Source: Defluviitaleaceae bacterium (GTDB lineage: Bacteria > Bacillota > Clostridia > Lachnospirales > WQUN01). Taken from it: a stretch of DNA of 64,000 nt. The position numbers and the translations under genes are program-made. Of the stretch, positions 1 through 8,648 are shown in pieces (positions within the stretch are counted from its first letter, which is position 1; every line of letters begins with the position of its first letter). The stretch spans positions 1 to 64,000 of the forward strand of contig WRLD01000013.1 of the NCBI GenBank assembly GCA_009777845.1, read 5' to 3'. The notes under the pieces are model-generated. The model was given only the letters and a program-made list of their open reading frames with translations. It was not told the DNA's origin and made no database searches.

Positions 1-2894
1 CCCGACACAATGACGGTATAGTTGCCTGCGGGCATTTCGGCATAAAAATTGCCGTCTGTTACTTCTATGGTGTCGAGTATATCAAAATCTAGGAAATCTA
101 GCCATTCCTCGTCCTCTAGCATTTCGGAGTCGAGGTAGTATAAGCCGTCTATTATTTGTAGGGTGAGAGTACCCTCGTAGGGCGTAAGCTCGGCAGGCTC
201 GTCACTCGCGCCGCTGACATCACTCGCTCCGCTAAGGGCAGGTACGCGTATGCTACCGCCAAACAAGCTAGACGAAAACATTCCCTCTGGAACAGGCACT
301 AGGCGTACCGTGTCAAGGCGTGTAACTACGCCCTTTTGTGTAATGGACATATTTATGTCGGTGGGTGCGAAGCCCTCGGCTTGTATGCGGAATGTATGCC
401 AATTCTGCTGTTTGTCTGTGTCGCTTACCTCTATATCGTCAAAGCGATAGAAGCCCTGCGATTGTGTGTGGGTGATTGTTGGGGCGGTGGAGCTTCTGTA
501 TTTGTAGTGTGTGATTTGTGCGAAAGGTAAGGGTAGTATTCTGCGAACTGAGGTTTGGGCGGCAACAAGCTGACCCACAAGGCGTGCATGGGTATGGGTT
601 TCGAGCCAATCGGGAACATTCCTTGCGTTAAGCAGGGCATCATAAGCATCAACTTGATAGATTGAGCCAGCAAAGGACGAGCCAATTTCTCTATTGTCTG
701 TCATACGTGTACCGAGCCGACGGGTAGTTTGTTCGCCTAGCAAGAGCTGTTTTATGCTGTTTCCGTTTATGCTTGGGTTTTCTTCCCACATTAGGTGTAT
801 AATGCCTGCTACAATGGGCGTGGCAAGTGAGGTGCCATGCAAGAAATCATAATAACCGCCATACCCCTCATTCATGTATATATCTGTAGTGTATATATCC
901 TTTCCCGGGGCGAGTATGTCTACCGGCACACCGTAATTGCTCCAAGGAGCAACTGTACCCTCACGAGTAGTAGCACCTACTGTTATTGTACGGCGTTCTA
1001 GCTCGCGCCTAGTGGGTTGTTCATGTGCTTCTACCAAATGGGCGTGGGTAAATACAACGACATAGTCTGAATCAATGGGCAGGGTATCATCTTCTACGCC
1101 CTCTTGCCCTGCACTTTGAACGATAACAAAGTCGTAACCTAAAGCGAGAAGTTCCGACATCTTGTCACTTATGAGCATGGTATCTCTGTTGTACAGTTCA
1201 TTTCGCTTCGTCCCTTGGCTTACGTTAATCACTTTTACTCCATTTGTAACAAGCCACCACAGTCCGTCCCTTATGCTTTCCGTTGTTCCCGAATGAGGTT
1301 CTTCCGCTATGACCCCCTTGCTTTCATAGCGAGAGGAATTATAGACATACAGAGCTTCTCTGCTGATGTTTGTCGCACCTGCTAAGCCTAGCTCGTTATC
1401 GTGCAGTGCGGCAAGCACTCCCATGACAGTAGTGCCATGCTCTATATTTGTAATTGTCGCTTGGACAGAGCTTATATTAGCCATAAGCTCCTCGCTAAAG
1501 CCTAAGTCCTCATGGTCTGCAAAAATATTTGTGTCCATTATGCCTAGCCGAATATGGCTTCTTTCACCTTGTTGAGCAAGGCGCGAAGCCGCCCACGCTT
1601 CAGGTAGCCTAACAGCACTAAGCCCCCACTCGTAAGGAGTGCCGTCGTCACGAAAGGGCCACCATGCGGTGGAGTCCCCCTTTCCTAGCGACCACCAAGG
1701 GTCGTTTGTTGGCGGGGGCGGTGTAGACCTACCAAGGAAGCCTGTATATCCAGTACGACTGCTAGGGTAGAATGTTCTAAATAAATCAGGATATTCTTCC
1801 ACCATTCTTTCACCCAAAGCATCTATATCTTCCACGGTTTCTTGTGGGGGTATTTGTATTGTATAACTGCCTGTTTCTACATATTGACCTATAATTACTC
1901 CGTCTATGTTGGCTACAGCTTCCGCAACACGCTCGGGTGTTATGCCTGCGGCTATTCTGTCCATTCCGTGCGGTGGTCTAATCGTCTGCAATATAAGCAT
2001 ATCCCCCGAATATTTGTATCCGTCCGTGCCAGTTATCGAGGGCGAGTGATAGTGTTCCTCGGGTACAGTAAAGTTAAGGTCAATTTTATGCGGTACTTGC
2101 GGCACTACATAATCGGCAGACATACCCGCTGTATCGTGGACAGTCACTATTATGTGGTTATCGCCGTTCCTTAGCGGTATTCTAGCCGTGCCAAACTCGT
2201 TAAGCGTGCTAGGCCATAGCGTACTGCCTAGCTCGCCGTTCACGGTGTAGTTTATATACGCAATTTCCGCGCCTATACTAGGCTCGGCAAAATACTCAAA
2301 AAACACCACGCCCGACAGCGTTTCACCGTCTGGAAACTCCGTAAGCACCTCGATAGTAGGCATATTGTCGGGGGAGTTTTTCATTAGTAGCTCTAGCGGA
2401 TAGCCCACTAGCCACCGCAATAGGTCTGTAATATCCCTAGCGGTTGGCAGTCGGTCTATGCCTAGCACGTTGCCTATTCGTAGGTTTTGTAGCCCAAAGC
2501 CCTTATGCTGTGCGACAGCCCTCGCCAGCCAGACCGTATCAGCCGAGGAAACATACCCCTCACCGTTACTAGATACCGCAAATAAGCGTTTCCAGATTGC
2601 GGTTATTTCGGTGTCCTCGGTTATGTCGGTAGTTTCCTTGTCCCACGAGCTAAAAATCCAGCCATCGAATCTAAGCATAAGCGTGGGCGGCGCGGCGTTG
2701 CCGCCCACAGGAATCACCTGTACTAGCTCGCCTCGTCTTAGCTCGCCGCCGTTTGGGTTAAAGGTTACTGTTACGGTTTCTGTGTCGTTGCCGTTGCCAT
2801 TGCCGTCCTGCATGGCGTACACTGGCGTAAAGACAAATAATGCGGTTACTGCTAGTAGCAGTAATGATGTTAAAAACAGCCTTTTGTTTTTCAT
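1..2894 (-). CDS. Secreted subtilisin-like (S8) serine protease with InlB-like and dockerin-like modules, C-terminus cut by window edge
   Basis: An open frame runs from ATG 2894 to the window edge (964 codons visible, no stop). AAAGGAG lies 8 bases upstream of this ATG; an in-frame ATG at 2900 sits too close to that site. Residues 1-27 form a signal peptide ending near VYA. Residues about 42-101 resemble an InlB/Listeria-Bacteroides repeat (FNPNGG, then FDGW). Residues about 108-167 resemble a type I dockerin (NGEGYVSSADTVWLAR, then GIDRLPTARDITDLLRWL), though the calcium ligands are not all canonical. The peptidase domain follows, with the S8 triad visible as D454 (IMDTN), H486 (EHGTTVMG) and S689 (HGTSLATP). 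The last visible part looks like beta-rich domains. It should be exported and act outside the cell, cleaving proteins. It is separated from pta by repeat DNA and is probably transcribed alone. The protease assignment is firm; the dockerin call is moderate. Confidence 0.88.
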   Translation of the reverse strand, partial: MKNKRLFLTSLLLLAVTALFVFTPVYAMQDGNGNGNDTETVTVTFNPNGGELRRGELVQVIPVGGNAAPPTLMLRFDGWIFSSWDKETTDITEDTEITAIWKRLFAVSSNGEGYVSSADTVWLARAVAQHKGFGLQNLRIGNVLGIDRLPTARDITDLLRWLVGYPLELLMKNSPDNMPTIEVLTEFPDGETLSGVVFFEYFAEPSIGAEIAYINYTVNGELGSTLWPSTLNEFGTARIPLRNGDNHIIVTVHDTAGMSADYVVPQVPHKIDLNFTVPEEHYHSPSITGTDGYKYSGDMLILQTIRPPHGMDRIAAGITPERVAEAVANIDGVIIGQYVETGSYTIQIPPQETVEDIDALGERMVEEYPDLFRTFYPSSRTGYTGFLGRSTPPPPTNDPWWSLGKGDSTAWWPFRDDGTPYEWGLSAVRLPEAWAASRLAQQGERSHIRLGIMDTNIFADHEDLGFSEELMANISSVQATITNIEHGTTVMGVLAALHDNELGLAGATNISREALYVYNSSRYESKGVIAEEPHSGTTESIRDGLWWLVTNGVKVINVSQGTKRNELYNRDTMLISDKMSELLALGYDFVIVQSAGQEGVEDDTLPIDSDYVVVFTHAHLVEAHEQPTRRELERRTITVGATTREGTVAPWSNYGVPVDILAPGKDIYTTDIYMNEGYGGYYDFLHGTSLATPIVAGIIHLMWEENPSINGNSIKQLLLGEQTTRRLGTRMTDNREIGSSFAGSIYQVDAYDALLNARNVPDWLETHTHARLVGQLVAAQTSVRRILPLPFAQITHYKYRSSTAPTITHTQSQGFYRFDDIEVSDTDKQQNWHTFRIQAEGFAPTDINMSITQKGVVTRLDTVRLVPVPEGMFSSSLFGGSIRVPALSGASDVSGASDEPAELTPYEGTLTLQIIDGLYYLDSEMLEDEEWLDFLDFDILDTIEVTDGNFYAEMPAGNYTVIVS

Positions 2895-2973
2895 GTACAT
2901 GCTCCTTTTATTGTCAATTTTTTTAAGTATATTTTGAGTTGTTCTCTACATACTGGCGTACGTATATTGGTAA

Positions 2974-3097
2974 AGGCAATATAACACGGATTCAACGGAT
3001 TTACACGGATTACGCGGATTTTGTCCGTGTAATCCATGTTATCCATATCCCAACTATAAATCCGCAAAATCCGCGTAAATCCGTGTTCCATGCCTTT
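2974..3097. repeat. Family B repeat: inverted array of CGGATT/AATCCG words (copy 1)
   Basis: The left half carries repeated CGGATT words (ACACGGATTCAACGGATTTA and similar), the right half their complement (AATCCGCAAAATCCGCG and similar). The whole forms a long imperfect hairpin. The right end reads AATCCGTGTTCCATGCCTTTAA, an end motif shared with the copies at 21.2-21.6 kb and 62.9-63.1 kb. It fills the gap between the protease start and the pta stop and ends eight bases before the pta stop codon. It has no coding potential. Confidence 0.8.
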
Positions 3098-3104
3098 AAA
3101 AAAT

Positions 3105-4097
3105 TTATATACCCTGCACCGCCGTAATAGCCGCAACCCCCACTATATCGTCCACACTGCACCCACGGGAAAGGTCGTTCACGGGCTTGGCTATGCCCTG
3201 CGTAATCGGGCCGTACGCCTTGGCTTTGGCTAGGCGTTCCACTAGCTTGTACCCTATATTGCCCGAGTCTAGGTCGGGGAAAACCAGCACGTTTGCCTTG
3301 CCTGCCACAGGGCTGGAGGGAGCCTTGCTCGCGCCTATGGCTGGTACAATTGCCGCGTCTAACTGTAACTCGCCGTCCGCCTTAATTTCGGGCGCTTTTT
3401 CTTTCAAAATGCGCGTGGCCTCCGCCACCTTTGTAACATCGGCGTGCTTCGCGCTTCCCATACTGGAATGTGAAAGCATTGCTACAATCGGTTCGCCGCC
3501 CAAGAGCGTGTTGTACGAGCTTGCGGAGCTTATGGCAATCGCCGCCAGTTCCTCCGCGTTCGGGTTCTGGTTTAGTGCGCAATCCGCAAAAACGAATACG
3601 CCGTTGTTACCATATTCACAATCTGGCACAACCATGACAAAAAACGACGAAACAATGGAAACATTCGGCGCAGTCTTTAGTATTTGCAGGCTAGGGCGCA
3701 GTACGTCCGCGGTAGAATTGACCGCCCCTGCCACCATGCCATGCGCGATATTTTCTTTCACTAGCATGTTGCCTAGAACGAGCGGGTTTTGCAACATGTC
3801 CCGCGCTTGCTCTAGGGTCACGCCCTTTGCCTTGCGTAGCTCGTACAGCTTTTCCGCGAGCTGTTCCATTTCTTGGTAGTTTTTGGGTTCAATAATCATT
3901 GCGTTTGAAATATCGGCGTTGGCGTGTGCCGCTTGCGCCGCGATTTCCTTTTTGTCCCCGATGAGAATAATTTTCGCCAAGCCCTCGTTCAAAAGCTGTT
4001 CCGTGGCCTTGAGCGTGCGCGTTTCTAGTGATTCCGGCAGTACAATTGTTCTTGCTTGCGCCTTTGCGCGTTGTTTAATGGTTTGTAAAAAATCCAT
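3105..4097 (-). CDS. pta: Phosphate acetyltransferase
   Basis: This 330-residue protein matches the short, single-domain phosphotransacetylase family. It converts acetyl-CoA and phosphate to acetyl phosphate in the cytoplasm, usually as the first half of the Pta-AckA acetate pathway. Diagnostic stretches include the N-terminal TIVLPESLETRTLKA, the central MVAGAVNSTADVLRP, and near the C-terminus VFPDLDSGNIGYKLVERL. Length is typical (about 320-335). ATG 4097 is preceded by AGGAGGG at good spacing. No acetate kinase gene lies next to it here, and it is divergent from the yhaM-like gene, so it is probably monocistronic. A family B repeat begins right after its stop. Confidence 0.95.
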   Translation of the reverse strand: MDFLQTIKQRAKAQARTIVLPESLETRTLKATEQLLNEGLAKIILIGDKKEIAAQAAHANADISNAMIIEPKNYQEMEQLAEKLYELRKAKGVTLEQARDMLQNPLVLGNMLVKENIAHGMVAGAVNSTADVLRPSLQILKTAPNVSIVSSFFVMVVPDCEYGNNGVFVFADCALNQNPNAEELAAIAISSASSYNTLLGGEPIVAMLSHSSMGSAKHADVTKVAEATRILKEKAPEIKADGELQLDAAIVPAIGASKAPSSPVAGKANVLVFPDLDSGNIGYKLVERLAKAKAYGPITQGIAKPVNDLSRGCSVDDIVGVAAITAVQGI

Positions 4098-4206
4098 GTG
4101 AAGCCCTCCTGTATTTCTATTTTAATAATACAAAATATTACCACACTTTCATTACATCTTCAAATATGATATAAAAGAATACACCCATACCAAAAGGAGA
4201 ATCCTC

Positions 4207-5148
4207 ATGCGTTATATTAAGGATTTATTAGACGGCGAGCGTGTCGTGGAGCATTACCTATGCAAGAAAAAGGAAAGCCGCGAATCTAAGGCGGGCAAGT
4301 CCTTTCTTTCGTTGAAATTGCAGGACAAAACGGGCATGATTGACACAAAAATCTGGGAAATAACAAAGGACATCGCGCCCTTTGAGGAGGGCGATGTGGT
4401 AAAGGTGGACGGCTCTGTCGGCACGTTCAATAACGAGCCGCAAATGAAGGTCACAAAGCTCCGCAAAAGCACGGAGGGCGAGTACGACATAGCGGAGCTG
4501 GTACCCACGACACAAAAGGACATAGACGCGATGTTCGCCCAAATTATGGAAATAATCGCCGCCGTAAAAACGCCGCATATTAGGCTATTGCTCGAAAATA
4601 TTTTCAACAACGAGGCGCGCTCGGAGTTGTTTAAAACACATTCGGCGGCAATGCTTATGCACCATAGCTACATGGGCGGCTTGCTGGAGCATACGCTGTC
4701 CGTGACCGAAACGTGCATGTTTCTCGGCGAGCGGTACAGATATGTAAACATGGACATACTCGCGGCGGGCGCGTTGTTGCACGATATAGGAAAAATCTAC
4801 GAGCTTTCGCCCCTGCCGCAAAACGAGTACACGGACGACGGGCAAATGCTCGGGCATATAATAATTGCCCTAGAAATGGTAAGCGCGGAAATAGCTAAAA
4901 TAGACAAATTTCCGCACGAAACCGCTTCGCTAATCAAGCACTGCATTATCGCGCACCATGGCGAATACGAGTTTGGCTCGCCGAAAATTCCTGCCACGCC
5001 AGAAGCCATGATTATCCACTTCGCGGACAATATTGATGCAAAGCTCACGACCTTTGCGGAAATTTATGACAAGGACACAGGCGCAGGGCAATGGACACCG
5101 TTCCAAAAAGCCCTCGGCCGCTATATAAGAAAGCCGAGTACGCCATGA
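4207..5148 (+). CDS. yhaM: YhaM-type 3'-5' exoribonuclease (OB fold plus HD domain)
   Basis: The protein has 313 residues, as usual for YhaM/Cbf1. Residues about 10-90 form the OB-fold nucleic-acid-binding domain (KSFLSLKLQDKTG, VVKVDGSVGTF). Residues about 150-280 form an HD phosphohydrolase-type domain with metal ligands in GGLLEHTLSV (H162) and LLHDIGK (H192-D193). The family degrades RNA and single-stranded DNA in the 3'-5' direction in the cytoplasm. AAAGGAGA precedes ATG 4207. The stop overlaps the rlmD start by four bases (ATGA), so the two genes are translationally coupled. Confidence 0.93.
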   Translation: MRYIKDLLDGERVVEHYLCKKKESRESKAGKSFLSLKLQDKTGMIDTKIWEITKDIAPFEEGDVVKVDGSVGTFNNEPQMKVTKLRKSTEGEYDIAELVPTTQKDIDAMFAQIMEIIAAVKTPHIRLLLENIFNNEARSELFKTHSAAMLMHHSYMGGLLEHTLSVTETCMFLGERYRYVNMDILAAGALLHDIGKIYELSPLPQNEYTDDGQMLGHIIIALEMVSAEIAKIDKFPHETASLIKHCIIAHHGEYEFGSPKIPATPEAMIIHFADNIDAKLTTFAEIYDKDTGAGQWTPFQKALGRYIRKPSTP

Positions 5149-6668
5149 CAAAAAATTCCTGCCATATAATAGAAATCATAGGCGTTACGGAAAAAGGCTT
5201 CGGCGTGGGCTATGTCGGCGAGCTTGTAGTCTTTGTGGACGGCGGCTTGACAGGCGATGTGGTCGAGGCGCGCCTAGTCAAGGTGAAAAAGAGCTACGCA
5301 TACGGCAAAATAATACAAATAGTCACGCCATCTCCGCATAGAATATCCTCGCCATGCGCCGTGTCAAGCCAATGCGGCGGCTGTCAGTGGCAGCATTGCG
5401 ACTATACGGCACAGCTACATTTCAAGAAACAAATTGTAACAACCGCGTTGTCACGAATCGGCGGAGTTGATACCGAAAGTTTCACTATTCACGACACTAT
5501 CGGCATGAAAGAGCCTTTCCGCTACCGCAATAAGGCGGTTTTTCCTATTGTGCCTAATGGTGACGGCTTCGCGTTCGGAATGTACGCGCCGCGAAGCCAC
5601 AGGCTTATAGAGGTAAGCGACTGTTTGATACAACATGAATCGCATATCGGCGTACTTTCTGCACTAAGAGAGCATATGCAGAGGTTCAAAATCACCGCAT
5701 ACAACGAAGCCGCGCATAGGGGTTTAATGCGGCATGTCGTGATTAGGACGAGCTTTTACACGCAGGAAATCATGGTTGTGCTTGTGGTCAACGGGCGCGA
5801 CTTCCCTCATGCAGACACCTTTGTACAAGCCCTTTCCTCCCATGGAATAAACAACGCCACAGTGCTTGTAAATTCCAATACCACAAAAAGCAACACCATT
5901 TTAAGCAACAAATTGAAGCTAATCAGCGGTACAGGCTTTATCCGCGAAAAAATCGGCGATATAGAATACCAGCTTTCAGCATTATCGTTCTTTCAAGTAA
6001 ACTCCGTGCAAGCAAGAGTATTATACGAAACGGCGATTGCCCAAGCGGGATTGACTGGCGCGGAAACGGTCATTGACGCGCATTGCGGCGTGGGCGGTGT
6101 CGCGCTCTTTGCCGCCAAGCACGCAAAAAAGGTAATCGGCGTGGACATTGTTTCGTCCGCCATAGACGACGCAAGGAAAAACGCCGCTCTCAACGGCATA
6201 ACCAACGCGGAGTTTGTGCTGGGTGCGGCGGAGGACGTTATCCCTAGAATGTTAGGCACGGCGGAGGAACTATTAACCCCCCAATCAGTTCTTGCTCCGC
6301 AAGAACTGATTGACCCCCTTGGAAAGGGGATTACGCCACCGAGTCAAACGAATAACTTATTCGGTGGCGTAATACCGAGCGTGATTTTCCTTGACCCGCC
6401 GAGGAAGGGCTGTGACGTTGTTTTGTTGCAGGCGATTATTGCCGCTGGGATAGGGCGAGTTGTTTATATTTCCTGCGACCATGCTACGCTTGCAAGGGAT
6501 ATAAAGGTGCTTGCGGCGGGTGGGTATGGGTTGGAGAGCGTGCGGTTGGTGGATATGTTTCCTTTTACTGGTAAGGTGGAGGGTGTGGCGGTGTTGGGGT
6601 GGGGGTTAGGCTCGGCGGTATGCCTTGAAACCATACCCAATAGAAATTACCCAAAAAGCATGATATAA
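5145..6668 (+). CDS. rlmD: 23S rRNA (uracil-5-)-methyltransferase RlmD/RumA family
   Basis: This is a 507-residue SAM-dependent RNA m5U methyltransferase. An N-terminal TRAM domain (GFGVGYVGELVVFVDGG) is followed by a 4Fe-4S-type cysteine cluster (CAVSSQCGGCQW). The Rossmann fold carries VIDAHCGVGG, and the C-terminus has FLDPPRKGC and the catalytic-cysteine motif YISCDHATLARD. Start 5145 is chosen because it overlaps the upstream stop as ATGA and begins at the domain; an in-frame ATG at 5091 would add 18 unrelated residues. Residues about 376-408 are encoded by two perfect palindromes inserted in frame just before the DPPRKG motif (see the repeat entry). Family members could be RlmCD-like, acting on U747 or U1939. 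Confidence 0.92.
   Translation: MTKNSCHIIEIIGVTEKGFGVGYVGELVVFVDGGLTGDVVEARLVKVKKSYAYGKIIQIVTPSPHRISSPCAVSSQCGGCQWQHCDYTAQLHFKKQIVTTALSRIGGVDTESFTIHDTIGMKEPFRYRNKAVFPIVPNGDGFAFGMYAPRSHRLIEVSDCLIQHESHIGVLSALREHMQRFKITAYNEAAHRGLMRHVVIRTSFYTQEIMVVLVVNGRDFPHADTFVQALSSHGINNATVLVNSNTTKSNTILSNKLKLISGTGFIREKIGDIEYQLSALSFFQVNSVQARVLYETAIAQAGLTGAETVIDAHCGVGGVALFAAKHAKKVIGVDIVSSAIDDARKNAALNGITNAEFVLGAAEDVIPRMLGTAEELLTPQSVLAPQELIDPLGKGITPPSQTNNLFGGVIPSVIFLDPPRKGCDVVLLQAIIAAGIGRVVYISCDHATLARDIKVLAAGGYGLESVRLVDMFPFTGKVEGVAVLGWGLGSAVCLETIPNRNYPKSMI
6271..6366. repeat. Double palindrome inserted in frame within rlmD
   Basis: Two perfect inverted repeats lie side by side inside the coding region. The first has 13-base arms (AATCAGTTCTTGC and GCAAGAACTGATT) around TCC. 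The second has arms ATTACGCCACCGA and TCGGTGGCGTAAT around 18 bases. Between them sits CCCCTTGGAAAGGGG, itself a short palindrome. Translated in frame it gives a proline- and glycine-rich stretch with no counterpart expected between the SAM fold and DPPRKG. The reading frame stays open. Confidence 0.75.
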
Positions 6669-6669
6669 T
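6661..6669 (+). promoter_or_regulatory. Extended -10 promoter for the 6704 operon
   Basis: TGATATAAT fits the extended -10 consensus TGnTATAAT, 35 bases before ATG 6704. No good -35 is present, as is common for extended -10 promoters. AAAGGGG serves as ribosome site downstream. Confidence 0.5.
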
Positions 6670-6703
6670 AACTGCATACTCGCTTCTTAAAGGGGACAAA
6701 ATT

Positions 6704-6997
6704 ATGTCAACTGTACAGTTTACAAGCGAAAACGAAAGAAAATATCAGAATATCGAGGAAATAAGAGAGCAATACAACGGCTATTGTGTGTGCCTTATTA
6801 GATGCAAGGAGTCAAGGACAGGGCGTATATTTGGCGGTGAGGTCTTAGCCTACGATAGAAGTGTGGCAGAGCTGACAGGGGCTACCCTGCATTTGCTGGA
6901 CAACGACGATATAGGCGCGGTTTCCTTTGAGGCGTTTACCTTTTCTTACGACCCAAGCGTGGTTTATTCGGGCATTTTACAGGCGGTTGAGGTATAA
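6704..6997 (+). CDS. Hypothetical protein, 97 residues
   Basis: I do not recognise this protein. It is small, soluble and acidic, with no membrane segment. Its N-terminal helix (NERKYQNIEEIREQYNG) is followed by alternating hydrophobic strands (YCVCLIRC, GGEVLAYD, GAVSFEAFTF), suggesting an alpha/beta fold. AAAGGGG lies upstream of ATG 6704. Its stop overlaps the start of the aspartic-protease-like gene by one base (TAATG), so the two are probably made together and may act as a pair. It is likely a real gene because of the promoter, ribosome site and coupling. Confidence 0.7.
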   Translation: MSTVQFTSENERKYQNIEEIREQYNGYCVCLIRCKESRTGRIFGGEVLAYDRSVAELTGATLHLLDNDDIGAVSFEAFTFSYDPSVVYSGILQAVEV

Positions 6998-7500
6998 TGG
7001 TGGTCTTGGATTTTGATTTGATTAACGCAAAATATATCTCAAGGGTAAAGCTACTACCGCCTAATTCAAAAAAGCCGTTGCCCTATGCGTTGGTATTCGA
7101 TTCGGGTTCTAATATGACCACTATCTCTAAGCCATTGTTTGACAAGCTGGGGTATTCGCTAGAAGCCCCCAAGGACGTAATCATACGCGGCATAAACGGC
7201 GAGAGCAGGGGCATTAGCACTATAATCAACCATTTTGAAATCGGGGGCGAAAATCTCGGCAGGGTTAGAGTTGTTGTCGGCAATCTTCATAAAAACTTTG
7301 AAAACAGCGTAATACTTGGGGTAAATGTGCTTGTTTGGTATAATTACGCTGTAATACATCACAAAAAGCAAATAGTTATGGAAGAAAGAAGAATTGCAAC
7401 AGCTATACCTCGACAAGATAGATTCCTCTCGCTATATCCGCAAATTTTAAATTTGCCCGCATTTTCGGACGAAACAGGGGGTCAACATGTCACTAATTAA
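6997..7500 (+). CDS. Retropepsin-like aspartic protease domain protein
   Basis: This 167-residue protein resembles clan AA (retropepsin-like) aspartyl proteases. Near the N-terminus LVFDSGSNMTTIS (D35) matches the hydrophobic-D-[ST]-G active-site loop, and downstream strands (GGENLGRVRVVVGNL, VILGVNVL) match the second half of the fold. There is a single DSG motif, so an active enzyme would have to dimerise. No signal peptide is seen, so it should be cytoplasmic. It starts at ATG 6997, coupled to the upstream small gene, and its end overlaps the esterase start by 14 bases. Bacterial members have few known substrates, so the target is unknown. Confidence 0.72.
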   Translation: MVVLDFDLINAKYISRVKLLPPNSKKPLPYALVFDSGSNMTTISKPLFDKLGYSLEAPKDVIIRGINGESRGISTIINHFEIGGENLGRVRVVVGNLHKNFENSVILGVNVLVWYNYAVIHHKKQIVMEERRIATAIPRQDRFLSLYPQILNLPAFSDETGGQHVTN

Positions 7501-8266
7501 CGTAAATTTCCATTCCGAAAGTCTGCACAGAAAGGTATTTTTTAACGCGGTTATTCCCATTCGTACAAAAAAACCGCTGAAAACGGTGTACCTGCTGCAT
7601 GGCATTTATGGGGATTGTACTAGCTGGCTTGTCAATACGCGTGCGGCGTATTGGGCGGAGGAGCGCGGCATTGCCCTTATTTTGCCGTCGGCGGACAATA
7701 GCTTTTATTTGGATAATAAAAAGGGCGGCGCGTTGTATGCGGAATTTTTTGGGCGGGAGCTTGTGGCGGTTACGCGCGAGCTGTTTCCGCTTTCTCACGA
7801 ACGCGGCGATACCTTTGCGGCGGGGCTTTCTATGGGCGGCTACGGCGCGGTTTGCACTGGGCTAAAATACAGTGACACCTTTGGTGCGGCGGCGGGCCTG
7901 TCGGCGGCGTTTATTACCGAGGAAATGCCGCCGCTTGACGATAATTCGCCTGTTTTAATCGAACAACGCGGCTACTACGAATTTATTTTCGGCGATTTGA
8001 GCAAAATAGCAGGTAGCGACAAAGACCCAAAGGCACTAGTCGCAGGGCTAAAACGGCGCGGCGCAAGCCTGCCGAGAATTTATTTGTGCTGCGGCACGGA
8101 CGATTTTCTGATTGAACAAAACCGCGATTTTCATAGGTTTTTGTGCCAGGAAAAGGTCGCGCATACCTATGTGGAAAACGCGGGCGCGCATAATTGGGAT
8201 TATTGGAACGACAATATTTTGGACGTGTTTGATTGGCTTCTGGCGACTGGAAAGTATTGCCAATAA
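7487..8266 (+). CDS. Alpha/beta-hydrolase esterase (tributyrin esterase / esterase D-like family)
   Basis: The protein has 259 residues, the usual length for EstA/esterase-D-like enzymes that hydrolyse short acyl esters. The oxyanion motif YLLHGIYGD is followed by the nucleophile elbow GLSMGGYGA (S115). The acid is in CGTDDF (D205 or D206) and the base in GAHNWDYW (H235). There is no signal peptide, so it acts in the cytoplasm. ATG 7487 overlaps the end of the retropepsin-like gene, placing it in that operon; an rpsU promoter follows it. The natural substrate cannot be read from the sequence. Confidence 0.88.
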   Translation: MSLINVNFHSESLHRKVFFNAVIPIRTKKPLKTVYLLHGIYGDCTSWLVNTRAAYWAEERGIALILPSADNSFYLDNKKGGALYAEFFGRELVAVTRELFPLSHERGDTFAAGLSMGGYGAVCTGLKYSDTFGAAAGLSAAFITEEMPPLDDNSPVLIEQRGYYEFIFGDLSKIAGSDKDPKALVAGLKRRGASLPRIYLCCGTDDFLIEQNRDFHRFLCQEKVAHTYVENAGAHNWDYWNDNILDVFDWLLATGKYCQ

Positions 8267-8276
8267 TTTTGATACC

Positions 8277-8305
8277 TTGACGAGTAGCCATAAACAATGT
8301 ATCAT
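8277..8305 (+). promoter_or_regulatory. Sigma-A-type promoter of rpsU
   Basis: TTGACG (8277-8282) and TATCAT (8300-8305) are separated by 17 bases, about 50 bases before the rpsU start. Confidence 0.7.
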
Positions 8306-8353
8306 GGTAAGGCTATAGTATTTGCAGTTCCTAGTTGGAGGGAGGGAAGTCCA

Positions 8354-8527
8354 ATGTCAGAGGTAGTTATAAAAGAGGGCGAAACTCTCGATAACGCACT
8401 GCGCCGTTTTAAACGAGATTGTGCAAAAGCAGGTATCATGGGCGAAATTCGCAAGCGTGAGCATTATGATAAGCCTAGCGTAAAGCGTAAAAAGAAATCG
8501 GAAGCCGCGCGTAAGCGGAAGTTTTAG
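8354..8527 (+). CDS. rpsU: 30S ribosomal protein bS21
   Basis: This is a 57-residue, strongly basic protein with the bS21 pattern. It starts [20 protein letters not shown], continues with the conserved [11 protein letters not shown], and ends in a lysine/arginine tail. It sits in the small ribosomal subunit near the 3' end of 16S rRNA and helps initiation. A GGAGGGAAG ribosome site precedes ATG 8354; an earlier in-frame ATG (8297) lies over the promoter and is not used. It has its own promoter and a strong terminator, so it is monocistronic. Confidence 0.96.
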   Translation: MSEVVIKEGETLDNALRRFKRDCAKAGIMGEIRKREHYDKPSVKRKKKSEAARKRKF

Positions 8528-8535
8528 GATATGGA

Positions 8536-8585
8536 ACAGGGCTAGAAATTTTGGGGTTACCCAAAATTTCTAGCCCTGTTTTTGT
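8536..8585 (+). terminator. Rho-independent terminator of rpsU
   Basis: A perfect 20-base-pair stem (8536-8555 with 8560-8579) has a 4-base loop and is followed by a run of T. It is unusually long and perfect. Confidence 0.93.
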
Positions 8586-8593
8586 ATCTAAAC

Positions 8594-8622
8594 TTGTGAT
8601 TGACACATAAAAGCTGTAAAAT
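8594..8622 (+). promoter_or_regulatory. Promoter of the Rpn-like gene
   Basis: TTGTGA (8594-8599), a 17-base spacer and TAAAAT (8617-8622) form a promoter. An overlapping TTGACA (8600) could be an alternative -35 with a weaker -10. Confidence 0.45.
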
Positions 8623-8648
8623 AAGAACATGAGGAGGTGGTACACTGC

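Noticed and set aside
3187-3879. Long plus-strand frame opposite pta (and similar frames opposite ispG, TadA, murA and gpmI)
   Set aside because: Shadow of a strongly biased coding strand; no start signals, and the opposite strand encodes a clear known enzyme.
5091-5145. Longer RlmD start at 5091
   Set aside because: It lies inside the yhaM-like gene with no ribosome site; the ATGA overlap supports 5145.
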